Positions 11,635 through 24,704 are shown, numbered from the stretch's first letter. The stretch is DNA of 64,000 nucleotides from Piliocolobus tephrosceles (GCF_002776525.5 NC_045441.1:113517831-113581830); one strand, 5' to 3'. Translations and numbers: made by a program. The notes: generated from the sequence alone by a model not told the origin.

Positions 11635-12019
11635 TTTTAACTATGGAATTTCCATGACAATTTTTAATTTCTATCATCTATTCATAAACATGTTTCCTGA
11701 TTCCTTCATTAGGAACTTACTTATTATTAACTTTATAGGTAGAATTCTAAGATCTAGGAAACTAGAAATTCAAGATAAATAATGATTTAATTTGCCAATT
11801 TAGAAGTACCCAATTTAGAAAATAGGTATTAACAACCCTATTTTCTTCTATACAGTGCACAGAATGAATATAGTATACAATTTGAAGTTGTGTTTTAAAT
11901 GTAGGAAATTAACTTATTTCTTACAGTTATTACAGAGAATTGACAGAAAGAGCTCATGATGAAGGCTAATGCCTCATAGTGAAGGCTGATACATCATAGG
12001 CTGATTCCTGTGGATGTAA
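11635..12019. other. Unassigned AT-rich stretch
   Basis: Nothing recognised except a local near-repeat of TGAAGGCTRATRCHTCATAG at about 11958-12000. Confidence 0.5.
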
Positions 12020-12460
12020 CTGCTGAGGTCTGAGTATGTCCCCCAAAGTTTATATGTTAAACCCTAATTGCCCGTGTAATAGTATTAAAAAGTAGGGCCT
12101 TTACAAGGTGATTAAGTCATGAGGGCAGACCCCTCATGGAATTAGGAGCCCTTATAAAAAGGCACCTGGGAGTGGGTTCATTCTCCTCTGCGCTTCTGCC
12201 ATGTGAGGTGACAGCATTTGTCCTCTTTTGCCTTTCTGCTCCTTCTGCCTTGTGATGACGTAGCCTTCATCCTCTCCAGAGGAAGTAGCAGTCAAGGCAC
12301 CATCTTGGAAGCACAAAGCAAACCTCGCCAGACGCCAAACCTGTCGGCGCCTTGATCTTGTACTTCTTAGCCTCTAGAGCTGTGAAAATACCTTTCTATT
12401 GTTTATAAATTACCCAGTCTGTAGTATTCTGTTATAGTAGCACAAACAAACTAAGACAGT
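12020..12460 (+). mobile_element. MLT1 (MaLR/ERVL) LTR, full length
   Basis: It runs from a diverged start (TGAGGTCTGAGTATGTCCCCC) through AAGTCATGAGGGCAGACC, CTTCTGCCATGTGAGG and GTCGGCGCCTTGATCTTG to AACAAACTAAGACAGT. All are landmarks of a plus-strand MLT1 LTR in the usual order. An insertion near 12225-12270 repeats CTTTTGCC/CTTCTGCC-like text. Confidence 0.93.
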
Positions 12461-12509
12461 AACAAAAAAGCTCATTTAACAGGAAGAGAATGCTCTATTT
12501 TCTCTCCCC

Positions 12510-12912
12510 TGCTTCATCTTGTGAAACTCTTGCTCTTAACCCTCTGCTCCAGCAAACCCTTCTTACAGTTCCTCAAATGGGCCAAGTTTTTTCTTGCCTC
12601 AGGGTGTTTGTACATGCTATTCTCTCTGACTGAAATGCCCTCCCTCCTTACTCTTCACCTAGGTAATTCTCACTCATACTTCAGAAGGACTTTCAACCTC
12701 CTAATCTAAGTAAAGTCTCCTTATTGTTATTCACTTACATTGCATCTGTTTTTTCCACTTTAGTTTTCTTCAAACGTAGTTATAATTTATTTCCTAATAT
12801 GTTTATCTTACTCTAAACTGCAAATTCCATGAAGCCAGGGAAAATATTTCATCGTTATGACTGCAGTGCCTAACACATTTTAAGTACTCAGTAAGCATTT
12901 ATTGAATGAATG
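12510..12912 (+). mobile_element. L2 LINE 3' end
   Basis: ATGCCCTCCCTCCTTACTCTTC, then a decayed middle, then AAATTCCATGAAGCCAGGG and CAGTGCCTAACACATTTTAAG, ending GCATTTATTGAATGAATGA. This is the characteristic 3' end of L2 with its terminal TGAATGAATGA repeat. Confidence 0.9.
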
Positions 12913-13164
12913 AAAAATTTAATAATTATGGGAATTTCAACTCTCTGAATAGTTCCTGTAAGATGCTTAAAGTGGAACATAGGATAAAATCTTGACCTAC
13001 TTTTCTGACAACCTCATTTCTTAAAGAATAGGTGAAGTAATATAAGTATTTGCCTTCCTTGATATAGATATGATAAATAAGTTCTCTTTAGTAATAAAAA
13101 CCTTAGAGGAATATAGAAATAGAAAGGGAAGACCTTAGCAAACATTGCTATAAATGTGTATTCA
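12913..13164. other. Unassigned AT-rich stretch
   Basis: No feature seen. Confidence 0.5.
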
Positions 13165-13290
13165 CAGACTCATCTGTAAAATGGGAAAAAGACCTGTCCT
13201 GCATATATCATACAGTTTTTGTGGAGGTCAAATAAGCTAAGGTAGATAAGTAAACTCTGGAAACTGAAAAGCCTTATATCACTATAACAT
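13165..13290 (-). mobile_element. MIR fragment
   Basis: CTCATCTGTAAAATGGG followed by GAGGTCAAATAAGCTAAGG matches the reverse-complement core of MIR (CTCATCTGTAAAATGGG...GGATTAAATGAG). Short and old. Confidence 0.7.
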
Positions 13291-13629
13291 GATAGTAGCA
13301 GTTAAAACCAGATTTAAGGAAAGAATATTTCAAATATTTAAATACATAATAGATATCAAATGAAGAAAAAGACTTTTAAAAATAGAAATCAGAGGTTATA
13401 TTTTTAGGTTGAGTCATTTTAACTTGAAAAAAATGTATTAATTATAAAATGTTATACAATTATAATGTAAATTTGAAATTGTCTTAATTTTATTACTTGG
13501 TCATAATCATTTTTAACATTTTGTAGATATTTTGACATTTTATTTTTGTTTTAATTATGAAAATTGGTGCTCTGTAATTTTATTTTTACTTAATGATATC
13601 ATTCTTAATGGATAAATAGTATTTCCTAT

Positions 13630-13760
13630 GTTGAGCTATTCATTCATTCTTGCATCTGTTCACTGATCCAGTAATTGTCCACTGAGCACCTACTCTATGT
13701 AAAGTACTATGCTTGGTCCTGGAAAGATGGTAGTCAATACGGAAAATAACAAAAAAATTA
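13630..13760 (+). mobile_element. Old MIR/L2-like fragment
   Basis: ATTGTCCACTGAGCACCTACTCTATGTAAAGTACTATGCTTGGTCCTGG resembles the widely dispersed TGAGCACCTACTATGTGCCAGGCACTGTGCTAGG block. The family assignment is uncertain. Decayed continuation may reach about 13960. Confidence 0.55.
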
Positions 13761-14923
13761 CTCCCTTAAACATTTAGTTCTAGTGCTGACGAATGCTAGA
13801 AAGAGAGGTACATGCTGCAAGTGCATTTAATGTGATGACCTAGTTGGAGACTGCGAAGTTAGGGAAGACATATTTTGGGGTGAGATTTGAAAGAGGAGGA
13901 GAGGTTAACTAAGCAAATAATCAGAAGACTGGCATGTGTAAATACCTCAGTGAAGAAAGGTACAGGTAAATGGAGTGATTTTCAGAATGGAAACGTCTGA
14001 AAATTGAACCATAATTTTTAAAAAATGAAATTCTGAAAACCTTGAAAATAATTACGGTTAGGAAAAACTAGAGAGTAGCATTAACTAAATGGAAAAACAA
14101 GAAGATCTTTTAAACTCAGATTTTAGAAAAATATCTAAAAATTATGAAAGAAGAGACATATACTTAAATCTTATTCAAAGATCAATTCAAATGGTCTACA
14201 ATTTGGGGCACCTTCTGTCATCTCCTATGCATAATTCAGTTGGGATATCAAATTGAGCTGATACAGTATCGTTATTCTCTACCTTTTGGAAATAGGCCAT
14301 GCTAGTTATTGAGTAGACCACCAAAATTATTGTATGAATCCCAAGACATGGACCACACAGTGTCTTCATAGATGTGTTTCTCTGAATTATTTTTCACATG
14401 TATGTAGATGAGTTGTTAGGTCTAATAAAATACAAATACGTTTACAGGCATTACTTCTCCCTAAAATCTAAGCCATCCACTTCTCCTCCTAGCTATGCCA
14501 CTGATGCTTAGGCCACTGTCTTGTACTATCAAGATGTTAGTTCCAGACTCATTGGTACTCTCTTCAATTTTATTTGTCATAATCCTTTATGAAATTTAAT
14601 ATTCACATAGAGAATCCTTATAACGTCTTGACCTCTTGCTTATTTGACATACTTTCCCCTTCCTTCATCCTAACACTGCCATTTGTTACTTACCTTCACT
14701 CAATCAATTTCAAATTCTCACTTCTTCTACGATGGGGAGATATTCATGGATAGATCATTCTCTTTGGGAATATTTTTAAGAATTAAGGAATATATTATGT
14801 TTAAATTTGCATAGTGATTTAGGACTAACAAAACATCTTCTCCTGCATTATGCCTTAGATCTTTCATTGGACAGCTCTTGTCCAGTTCCTCTTGCAACTC
14901 TGATAATTAATAAAGTTCAAGTT
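13761..14923. other. Unassigned AT-rich stretch
   Basis: No gene or confident repeat. Confidence 0.5.
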
Positions 14924-15278
14924 TGATGTGGTTTGGCTCTGTGTCTCCACCCAAATCTCATCCTTAATTGTAATCCCCATGTGTCAGAGGAGGGGCCTGT
15001 TGGGAGGTGACTGGATCATGGAGGTGGTTTCCCCATGTTGTTCTCGTGATAGAGAGTTCTCATGAGATCTGATGGTTTAAAAGTGGCATTTTCCCCTATA
15101 CACTCTCTCTTCTGCCACCATGTGAGACGGGTCTTGCTCCCCTTCACCTTCACCATGATCATAACTTTCCTGATGCCTCTCCAGCCATGTGGAACTGTGA
15201 GTCAATTAAACCTTTTTTGTTTACAAATTATATAGTCTCAGGTAGTATCTTTATAGAGTGTGAAAATAGACTAGTGCA
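14924..15278 (+). mobile_element. THE1 solo LTR with 5-bp target duplication
   Basis: Starts TGATGTGGTTTGGCTC and ends AGACTAGTGCA, 355 bp long, with the THE1-type GGTGACTGGATCATGG and GAGTTCTCATGAGATCTGA. AAGTT is duplicated exactly at both edges (14919-14923 and 15279-15283). This shows a complete LTR insertion that later lost its interior by LTR-LTR recombination. Confidence 0.95.
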
Positions 15279-15960
15279 AAGTTTTAGCTCATATTCTTGA
15301 ATTAGAATAGTATCAGATGTCCTATAGAATTACTTGAACTTTGTTCATGTACTTCCTGGATATTCTATGTGAGTCATAAAACCTACTTTGCAGAAAAAAA
15401 AAAATCCAAAACTAGACTTCTGCCTATTTAAGCAATGAGGTACACCAAAGAAAGTAGAGGAAGGAGGAGGTTCTCTAAAGGTAAGAAAACTTGTAATTGG
15501 AACAGAAAACACATATGTTGCTAGAATTGGGGAAGAATGATGTTATGATAAACAGTTAATGTTTTGCTACTAAGCTTGTTACACTGTTTTGTAAACCTTA
15601 AGATATTGCAATATTGCTCCAAGTATTCAACTTCTGTTCTACACTCTAAATGGCTTAGAGCCAGAAAAACTTCTTTAATTCACAGATTTAAGCATTTAAT
15701 AGGTCCTCTATAAATTGTGATTAGATGGCTATTTTTTTCATGATTCAACTATTTCAATAATAAATGTGAGCACAGGACGCTACATAAATTAATACCTGCA
15801 TAGGGAAAAAAGTTTGATTTCTCATGACAGAGAGCTATCCTGAAACTCAATAAAATATTGAAGAGTATTTGTGTTTTCTAAAGCATAGACAGGTGTTTTT
15901 TCATTGTCATTCTGCTATCAATTCATTCTTCTTGGGGTATAAAGATGAAAAGAGGCATTC
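15279..15960. other. Unassigned AT-rich stretch
   Basis: No gene or repeat recognised; an 11-bp A run lies near 15394. Confidence 0.5.
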
Positions 15961-16259
15961 TTTTTTTTTTTTTTTTTTTGAGACGTAGTCTCTCTCTGTC
16001 CCCCAAGCTGGAGTGCAATGGCGCGATCTTGGCTCACTGCAAGCTCCGCCTTCTGGGTTCAGACTATACTCCCGCCTCAGCCTCTTGAGTACCTGGGACT
16101 ACAGGCGCCCGCCACCACGCCTGAGTAATGTTTTGTATATTTTAGTAGAGACGGTTTTCACCGTGTTAGTCAGGACGGTCTCAATCTCCTGACCTCATGA
16201 TCTGCCCACCTCGGCCTCCCAAAGTGCTGGGATTAAGGCATGAGACTCTGTGCCCGGCC
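15961..16259 (-). mobile_element. Full-length Alu (AluS/AluY type)
   Basis: A poly(T) of 19 leads into the reverse complement of both Alu monomers and ends GTGCCCGGCC at 16259. CACCGTGTTAGTCAGGACGG and CTCCTGACCTCATGATC favour the AluY/young AluS branch. An imperfect target duplication (AAAAGAG plus a similar tail) is seen at 15948 and 16261. Confidence 0.95.
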
Positions 16260-18869
16260 AAAAAGAGACCTTCTTAACTTCCAGTCTAGGATGGGTGGGA
16301 GGCAGACAAGTCAAGCAGCAAGGGTAGTACAGAGCTATTGCCATTATGTTGGAATTGTTTTAAGAGAAAAAGTCGGAAAAATAAGGAGTCTGGTCTAAAG
16401 GAATTAAAGAAGAAGCATAATGGAGAAAAGATATATAACTTAAAACCTGAAGGATGAGGAACAGATAGCAAATGAGCTTAGGAGTCAGGTGAGGAGAGTG
16501 AGTGAAGTGGGTATCTTAAAGTGGAGCCAGGCTGTGAGAATAAGGAACATTTGAAGAACCAGAGAGGTTAATTTGACTATAGCATAATGTGGAATGGCAA
16601 TAGATGAGATAGGCGAGACAGAAGTATATTGTAGAACCTTATAAGACATATTAAGAAGGGATCCTGAAAATCAGCATGGGCCTTTTGATTTATACTTAAG
16701 GAAAGAAAAACACACACATACCGTGATATCTACCCTCTTAACAAATTTTTAAATGTACAGTACATTATTGTTAGTTATTAGCACAATAGAAATTTGGCAA
16801 GATAATTATTAGATGTGTTACGATGGCTTAATTATTTTTCTTTTGTATATGTTTGTCACTCTATTGATAACCGGACCTGGTTCAGCTAATCTTGCTGACT
16901 CTAGATGCCTGTCTCCTCATATGGTGCTGTATACTGCATTCATCATAGGTTTTTAAAAATACTTTGTAGACATGTCTTAGTGAATTCACCTAGGAATTTC
17001 ATATTTATTATTTAAATATTAATGCCGAAGCAAACACAATAAACTTCAAAGTAAAACGACTCTAGAGGAAGAAGCCAAGAAATAAAGGTACCAACTAATT
17101 TTCCTGATTATATTGGCCCAGGGAGGCTGATTAGTGTAATATGTGAAACTAGGCAGGAAAACATGTTTCTCAAAGGTCTCAGAAATTGCAAATCAAGCAT
17201 GTTTTAGAATTTAGAAAATGTAAAACCCAAGTGAAAGCCTAGTATCTGATTTTTAAAATGGAAACACAAACTCAGGAGGTTTACTTTGTGGTTCTGCTGA
17301 AGAGCTTGAGATTTATCGTCCAAGGAGACTGTTGACTTGGCAGTTTGCCCTCTGGCAGGTCTGACATTGGAATAACGCAGGCCACTTGATCCAGGTCATA
17401 GAGGAAGCAACACTTCGGGCACAGCGCAACACAACCAAGTGAGCACTGGAAACCTGGCGAGTTCCCTGTTTTCCATTTCAAAAGTGCTACTCAGCCAGTT
17501 GAGTCATGGGCAGAATGAATTTCATAGAATGTTCTATCCCTTCTTCTGAGACAGTGAATACTCCATTATACTAACTTGCTTCCAACCCCCTATCTCTATC
17601 ATAATGGTATATTCTGTTTTTCTCACTCAGGATTTGAGCCTTTTGTGCTTTGGGGTATCTTTAACTACCTCTACCCCAACATCCAAGAAGAGAACGAAAA
17701 GTCGTTCATTCTTCATGATGGCACATTTTCATTCTTCTGGGAATCACTATATTCCCATAAAATAGTCCCCTGAAGCAGCTTCCAGACTGAGGGAGAACAC
17801 AGCCCCTTTCTTTGAATATCTGAAAAGCTATAGTACAGAAGTAGCAGGCTGACCTGTGTTGCCTCACATGGCAACGAGAAGACTGGGCTTCTGAGCTGTG
17901 CTGCAGACCACTGGATTCAACATCCAGCAACTTCACAAAAGAGTGAATTTCTTATTTCTTTATTCTAAGCAGAGTTCAGATGATCCTGTCAGGGAGGTGG
18001 TAGGAGAGATTTCTGCATGGGAAATGTAGCTGGATTTGAATCTGATATTCTATGATTATTTGATTAAGTCATTAATGACATATATATTGCCACAATTTAT
18101 CAACTTTCTCAGCAGAGTATAGGAAATTCAGAGTAGAAATAAGTGTTATATATTAAGGAAAAACACATAAACATGTTCAAAGATATTTTAAAATAACTTT
18201 TGGCTTAAAGCATCTTATGTAGCTACTATCTTTAGAACAATTAAAATTAATCACATATGCTCATCCATGTGCTTTATAATATCCTGGTAAAAAATAATAC
18301 TCAGCATTTTAATCAATGTTAATTTAGTTAATGCCCTCATTTCCATTTTGCAGAGGAATGCAGCATAATGGTATATAAATGAGAACATTTTATGGTATTT
18401 GGCAAACATGTATTTATTGAAACCTCAGGAAAATGAGCAGAAGCTTTGAAGTTTAAGGTTGTCTAAAAATTTTGGCACCATGCTGAACATGATAGGCAAT
18501 TCTAAATGCCAGGTGAGATGTTGGTCAGGGAATCCAAAGTAGACAAAGAAGAGGGTTGTGGACAATAATTGAATGTGCTTTCTGCATTGAGGTTGTATAA
18601 AAGAAGAAAAATAAACAGAATATAGTTTCTGTCTCCCTTTATATAAAAGAATAACCCTTTCCACCTTTTAAGCTTATAAGTTGTTGTTTAAACTCTATAA
18701 ATGCAGTGTATGGATATTTGTTGTGGAGGAACTTCATGTTCTAGTTTACTTATTTGGTTAAAATATTTATTAAATGCCTACCACATATCAGGATATACAA
18801 AGTGGATATGGAATGGATTACTTTTTGTATAAATTCCAGCAAAACCCAAGACTCTTTCCTTACCTTCAG
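16260..18869. other. Unassigned sequence, no gene
   Basis: 16740-16800 (AAATGTACAGTACATTATTG) resembles an L1M 3' untranslated fragment. 16400-16640 has the purine-rich look of old L2/MIR debris. Open frames at 17281-17481, 17576-17773, 17706-17936 and 18425-18664 have no motif or support. Confidence 0.5.
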
Positions 18870-19180
18870 CAAATACTCTTTCCAGTCCACCCTCCACACT
18901 ACTGCCAGAGTCATTCTTTTAGAACACAGATTGCCTCACTGTCATAGTTAAACTTTATAATGGATCGCACTGGCAACCAAACGAAACCCAAACACCTGTT
19001 CTATCATCTGTTTGTATTTCCAGCCTTGTGTTCTAACACTCCGTTTTGTGTTCTGTTTCACCCATCATAAATGACCTACTACAGATTTAAGAACAATTAT
19101 GCTTCCATGTCTTCGTATATACCATTTCCTAGACCTTGAACGCACTTTTACCCGTTTTCTGCTTTTGCCCTAGTCAATGG
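18870..19180 (+). mobile_element. L2 LINE fragment
   Basis: CCACACTACTGCCAGAGTCATTCTTTTAGAACACAGATTGCCTCACTGTC is the L2 block CACTGCTGCCAGAGTGATCTTTCTAAAAC...TCATGTCACTC. Diluted similarity continues to about 19180. Confidence 0.8.
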
Positions 19181-19714
19181 GATATATACTGAAGACACTT
19201 CCCATTGACTTAATTTTTATTTCTTCTAAGGCTATCTCTTTAGCGAATAAATTTCTCCTTAGTGTGTTTGTTTTGGTAATTTAGTTCCTCTGGTGAATGC
19301 AGGGTGGTTAGAAGAGATGATCACTGGGTATGAGAAGAGGAACGACATGGGAGGAAGTATTTATGAAGCGGACTCAGTTAAGGAGGCTGACAAAATGTCG
19401 GTAGAAGCCAAGTAGAAATCTAGCTTTCACTGTCAGTACCGACTGATTCCACCACTCAAGAGGTTAAAGTCACCCCTCCTTAGGTTGAGAATTTACACAT
19501 ATTTCTGCCTCTTTAAGTATTTTTCAGCACCTTTCTCCCATGAATATTTGTCATCTAGTATCACAATTAGCTTCTTATATTTCTGCCTTTCCCACTAGCC
19601 TGGTGTTTCTTAAAGGTAACTAGCCTCTACAAGGTTCTTGATGCGATTTCATGAATGAATAGCAGGCCTTGCTTCCACAGAAAGTGGAGAAAGAAAATGA
19701 TGACTTCCTCAGCG
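19181..19714. other. Unassigned sequence
   Basis: No confident feature. Confidence 0.45.
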
Positions 19715-19815
19715 TCAGGCTTTGTGGCAGGCACTGGCTAGGAAGGAAAAAAGACCATTAAGATTCCTTTTCTCATGGAGCTTAGCATTTGTATGTTGAG
19801 TGGTGAGTGACAATT
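19715..19815 (+). mobile_element. Old MIR/L2-like fragment
   Basis: GGCAGGCACTGGCTAGG and CTCATGGAGCTTAGCATT match the common GCAGGCACTGTGCTAGG...CTCATGGAGCTTACATT block of ancient mammalian repeats. Confidence 0.6.
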
Positions 19816-20696
19816 TTTATTATTTTTACTCTCTTTCCAGCTTTAAGGTATAATTAATAAAAATTATATATATTTATTGTATACAATGTGTTGTATACAT
19901 TGTATACAATGTATAAAATAATATATGTATACATTATAAATTGATTACCACAATCAAGGTAATTAACATGTCTGTCACGTCACTCAGAATATTTTTGTGT
20001 GCAGTGAGTACATTTAAGAACTACTCTTTTAGCAATTTTCAAGTATACATCATTATTAGCTATAGTCACCATGCTGTACAATAGATCTCCAGGATTTATT
20101 CATCCTGTCTAATTAAAACTTTGTACCTTTTGAGTAACATATTCCCATTTTCCCTGCTTTCCTACCCATCCCCCTCCCCTGGCAACCATCATTATACCCG
20201 CTTCTCTTGTGAGTTTGAATCTTTTAGATTCCACATATACGTGAGTCCATGCAGTATTCATCTTTCTGTGCCTAGTTTATTTCACTTGACATAATGTCCT
20301 CCAGGATCTTCTATGTTGTCACAGATGACAGGATTTCCTTCTTTTTTTAAGGCTGAATAGTATTTCGTTGTGTTCTTCATCCATTAATTAATTGATGGAC
20401 ATGGATTATTCCACATCTTGGCATTGTGAATAACGCTGCAATAAACATGGGGAGTCCAGATAGTATTTGACATACTGATTTCATTTCCTTTAGATATGTA
20501 CCTAGAAATGGAATTACTGGATCATATGGTTGTCCTCTTTTTAATTTTGGGGCGAACGTCCATACTGTTTTCATAATAGCTGTACTCATGTATACTCTCA
20601 CTATGAGTGTGCAAGAGTTCTCTTTTCTCCACATCCTTGCCAACACTTATCTTTTCTCTTGTTGGCAGTAGCCATTCAACAGGTGTGAGGTGATAT

Positions 20697-21000
20697 TTTT
20701 GTTTGGTTTGTTTTCTTGAGACAGAGTCTTGTTCTGTCACCCAGGCTGGAATGCAGTGGAACAATTTTGGCTCACTGCAACCTCGAGCTTCCAGGCTCCA
20801 GCAACTCTCATGCCTCAGCTTCCCGAGTAGCTGGGATTACAGGCCTGCACCAGCATACCTAGCTAATGTTTGCAAGTTTAGTAGAGATAAGGTTTTGCTG
20901 CATTGCCCAGGCTGGTCTTGAACTCCTGGCCTCAAGTCATCTGCCCACATTGGCTTCCCAAAGTGCTGGGATTAAAAACATGAGCCACTGCTTCCAGCCT
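20697..21000 (-). mobile_element. Alu (AluJ/old AluS) nested in L1MB
   Basis: GAGACAGAGTCTTGTTCTGTCACCCAGGCTGG through AAGTGCTGGGATTAAAAACATGAGCCACTG, reverse complement. The text CATTGCCCAGGCTGGTCTTGAACTCCTGG points to an old subfamily. Decayed target copies are GTGAGGTGATAT on the left (about 20685) and GTGAGATGAAGT on the right (21001). Confidence 0.93.
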
Positions 21001-21025
21001 GTGAGATGAAGTTTGATTGTAGTTT

Positions 21026-21326
21026 CTTTTTTGTTTCTTTTTAGGTTGAGTCTCATTTTGTTGCCCAGGCTGGAGTACAGTGGTGCAACCTTGGCTCACT
21101 GCAACCTCCGCCTCCCAAGTTCAGGCAATTATCATGCCTCAGCCTCCTGAGTAACTGGGACTACAGGTGCGTGCCACCGTTCCTGGCTAATTTTTTTGTA
21201 ATTTTAATAGAGACGGGGTTTGACCATGTTGGCCAGGCTGGTCTCGAAATCCTGACCTCAGGGGATGTGCCCACCTTCGCCGCCCAAAGTGCTGTGAATA
21301 CAAACGTGAGCCACTGCACCCAGCCT
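21026..21326 (-). mobile_element. AluS nested in L1MB, with target duplication
   Basis: A T-rich tail, then GAGTCTCATTTTGTTGCCCAGG to CACTGCACCCAGCC. The 11-bp sequence GATTGTAGTTT occurs exactly at 21015-21025 and 21327-21337. It landed 15 bp from the end of the older Alu, within L1 ORF2 text. Confidence 0.95.
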
Positions 21327-22017
21327 GATTGTAGTTTTGATTTGCATTTCCATCATAATTAGTGATGGTAAGCATTTTTTCATATATTAATATTTATTGG
21401 CTATTTGTATGTCTTCTTTTGAGAAGTGTCTCTTCAGGTCCTTTGGCCATTTTCTAATTGAGTTAGTTGTTTTCTTGCTATTGAGTTGTTTGAGTTATTT
21501 CTCTATTTTGAATATTAACTTCATAGCACATGTGTCGTTTGTAAACCTTTTCCCCCATTCCATAGGTTGGTTTGTCATTCTGTTCATTCCTGCCTTTGCA
21601 ATGCAGATGCTTTTAATTTGATGCAGTCCTATTTGTCTATTTTTGTTTGTTTGTTTTGTTTTGTTTTTTGTTTTTTTGCCTGTGCTTCTGGGGTCATATT
21701 AAAAAAAATCATTGCTCAGACCAACGTCAAGAAACTTTCCTTATGTTTTTTTTCCAGGAGTTTTAGGTCCTACACTCAAGTCTTTAATCTGTTTGAGTTT
21801 ATTTTTGTATGTACTAATAACATGAAATAAGGGTCCAACTTCATCCTTCTGTATTGTGGATAGTCAGTTTTCCCAACACTATTTGTTGAGGAGACTGCCT
21901 TTTTCCCACATTGTGCATTATTGGCACTTTTGTGGAACATCAATTGACCATAAATGTGTAGATTTATTTCTGGGCTATCTATTCTGTTCTATTAGTCTAT
22001 ATGTCTGTTTTCATGGG

Positions 22018-24704
22018 CAATTTTTAAAGGAGAGAATCACAGAGAAGTATTACTTGTAATTAGAATATAATATGATGATTGCAATTATGAGGTTCTGTAC
22101 AATGCTGAACATATGATTAGCTTTGCCTTAAAGGATAATTAGGTGGGTAAGATGAGATAAAAGCAATGTGTTATATAAAAACATGTTTAAAAGCATGGAG
22201 GTGTAAATGTATATGTGTCTTCAGAAGCATGATTTACAATTCACCATGGCTACAATGAGACTAGCATGTGAGGCATGATATTGACTTAATGATATTTCTG
22301 ACCCAGGATTATGATTCCAGGTACAAATATATCCCGATGTCCTAGACTTCCAAACCTAATGCAATACTGCAAGACTGTAAGATCTGTGAGAGCAGAGAAT
22401 GTGTCACTGTCTTGCATATCTTAATGTCTCACAACATGCTTAGTCTCTGTAGTTCTAGAGTTATATTTCTGGTTTTCGCTTACCTGGTCTGTGAGAGCCT
22501 TTGTGTGTTTAGCAAAGACATTTTGAAGGCACTGTTCTATAATCAGCTGTGTCCTGTGTGTATGACAGTATGTAAGTACTCTTAACACGTACTTACAATC
22601 TGGGGATTTTGAGAAAAAGTGGGATTTTTTTTGTCTTTTTCCTTCATCTGGCATTGATTACTTCAGATATTCTGATTAGGATAGGTCAGGGACTATTCTC
22701 AAATATTAAGAATCTTCATCTTCAAGGAAATTGAAGGTTGGTTAGTACTACAGGTTCAAGGCTAGGGAAAGGATCTTTCTCATAAAATAGATACATTTCA
22801 AATAACAGGCTCTTTTTCCTGTGGACAGAGAAAACCACCTTGTTTAAGTAAAGCAACTTGATCTCTTCAAGAAATTAAAAGATGTTTCTTTTTAAAATTA
22901 TCTTTTATTTAGCAATGTAATACTTTAAAAGTACTTCTGAATATGGATTACTATCAAGTCAGTTAGAGTATCTATATTCAGTCTTAACGCTGGTTTAAAC
23001 ATGAGTCACAAATGTACTTTGTAGAACTCTGGCATGATGCACACTAGCATTATCATTTGTTTTTTTCTCTAGGATATTTGCATTAGTTACGGGGAAATAT
23101 TTCTGTTAAAAAATGTAATAGAGCAGACAGCAGTCATACAAACAAATTATATAAAAAAATACAAATAAATAAAAACTGATAGTACTTGGGGGAAGCTATT
23201 ATCATTTTGAGGCCAAACATCCCATTCTCCTCTATTCTTTTATCGGCCTTGTTACCAGCACATGTCCTTAGGTCCTCAAGACCAAGGTAACCTTTGTTTT
23301 TCTCATAAAATATAAGAGACAAGTAACTTATATTTCAAGTTGACATTATTTCCCTGTAGAAAACCACGTTTTTACTCAGTCTCTAAATTTTGAATCTGGA
23401 TTGCAATAATCACCATATTTAGTATTTTTGAATCAAGATACATATAGAATAACCCTAGGGAAGCTTTATGAAGCCTTTTCGATTTCAAGGCAAACAGCAT
23501 TTCAAAGACAAGGCTGCCTTTCTGGAGTTAAAACAACTTTTTAACATAAATGGGCATAATCTGGTCTGGAAAGGGAACAGTGTGTTGTCAACATCAAAAG
23601 AATGTGGCATTGCCTTTCCAAGATGAGGCCCATTTAAAGTCATTTCTTAAAGCAGGTCCCACTTATAGTGAGGTTAAAAGCAGTTAGTATGTTGTTATGT
23701 GGGTTTTGCTGCATAGATTTAGATTTGGCATAATCAGAAATTCTAATCATAAGAGGCCGAGAGAACATTATAATTGCAGAAGAGGGAGGACCACCATGTG
23801 TCAAAGTCTCAGAAGGGAAGTGGAGATTTATCACATCAGTGGTGAGACAGGTGATAGATGAACCGGGTGGTTTAGTGTCACTGCAGTGAATTCAGTGAGA
23901 ACGTGAAGGACAGCCTTTGGGGGGTGGTCTTAAAAAGAGTTGGGAATTTATGAACTAAAATCTGTGTTATAATGGCATTTATCTTAGGAATCTTACTATT
24001 ACCTCTGTTATAGCCACAGCCTTATAGATGAGTCCAGTCAGTATTTTAATAAAAACCTTTCAAGCCAATTGGATGTGCATTACCTCCTTGAACTTCTGCA
24101 CAGCTGCAGGCATTCCAAATGTCAGGTTTATGCCTGTGTGTTCCATGAAGGTAAAGATCTCATTACACATTAAGTTTTTCTTTCTGTTAATAGAAATATT
24201 TGTGAAGTAATGTGTGAACAAAATTAGATTTGTTTTCTTTATTCTCAAACCTACATACCTCCATCTGTACTTAATTATGTGTTGTGAATGTTCAGAGGCA
24301 GTCATGGTGAAGAGCAAAAGCCCCAAGGAGAAGACTAAGAAGCCTCTTTTTGCTGCTATCTTTTCTTGTCCCAGGTATTTAAGAAACACAGATTTGTAAG
24401 GTGAGCATATTGGATTAGCAAGAGATAAATTTGAAGGTCCTTCTTGTTCTAGCATTCCATGAAATAAGAAAGGGACTATGACTCTATTTTATACCTTTAA
24501 TGAAAAATAAGATCAAATCTATAAAATAACAATAGCAACCAAACATAAATCATAAACATGTCAAAACATTAGAATGTAATATAAAGTAGTAAATAGATTT
24601 ACTGATTTTTGTTATATTTATGTCATCATACATGTATATTCTATATCTACATATCCCATGTAAAAATTATACTGTCTCTCTGCCTTCACTGAAAATATTT
24701 TATT
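22018..24704. other. Unassigned AT-rich stretch, no gene
   Basis: Open frames at 22421-22654, 23134-23322, 23640-23834 and 24060-24455 (131 codons, minus) have no recognisable domain, and overlapping opposite-strand frames are also open. Nothing else confidently assigned. Confidence 0.5.

Larger units (their letters stand above)
19835..22017 (-). mobile_element. L1MB-type LINE 3' end, split by two Alus
   Basis: The plus strand carries the complement of an L1 tail. From the left come ACATTTAAGAACTACTCTTTTAGCAATTTTCAAGTATAC, ATAGATCTCCAGGATTTATTCATC, CCTGGCAACCATCATTATAC, then the ORF2 end (GGATTTCCTTCTTTTTTTAAGGCTGAATAG). After the Alus the ORF2 text resumes at 21338 (GATTTGCATTTCC) and continues to about 22017. 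It is 5'-truncated and has many stops. Its last 80 bp contain a TATACAATGTG palindromic repeat (19880-19935). Confidence 0.92.

Noticed and set aside
24093..24149. Exon-like block between CTTCTGCACAG and GGTAAAG
   Set aside because: Splice-like matches of this strength are frequent in non-coding DNA, and the block is under 60 bp with no supporting frame.
24060..24455. 131-codon minus-strand open frame
   Set aside because: No recognisable domain or codon pattern, and a 61-codon frame is open on the other strand across the same bases.
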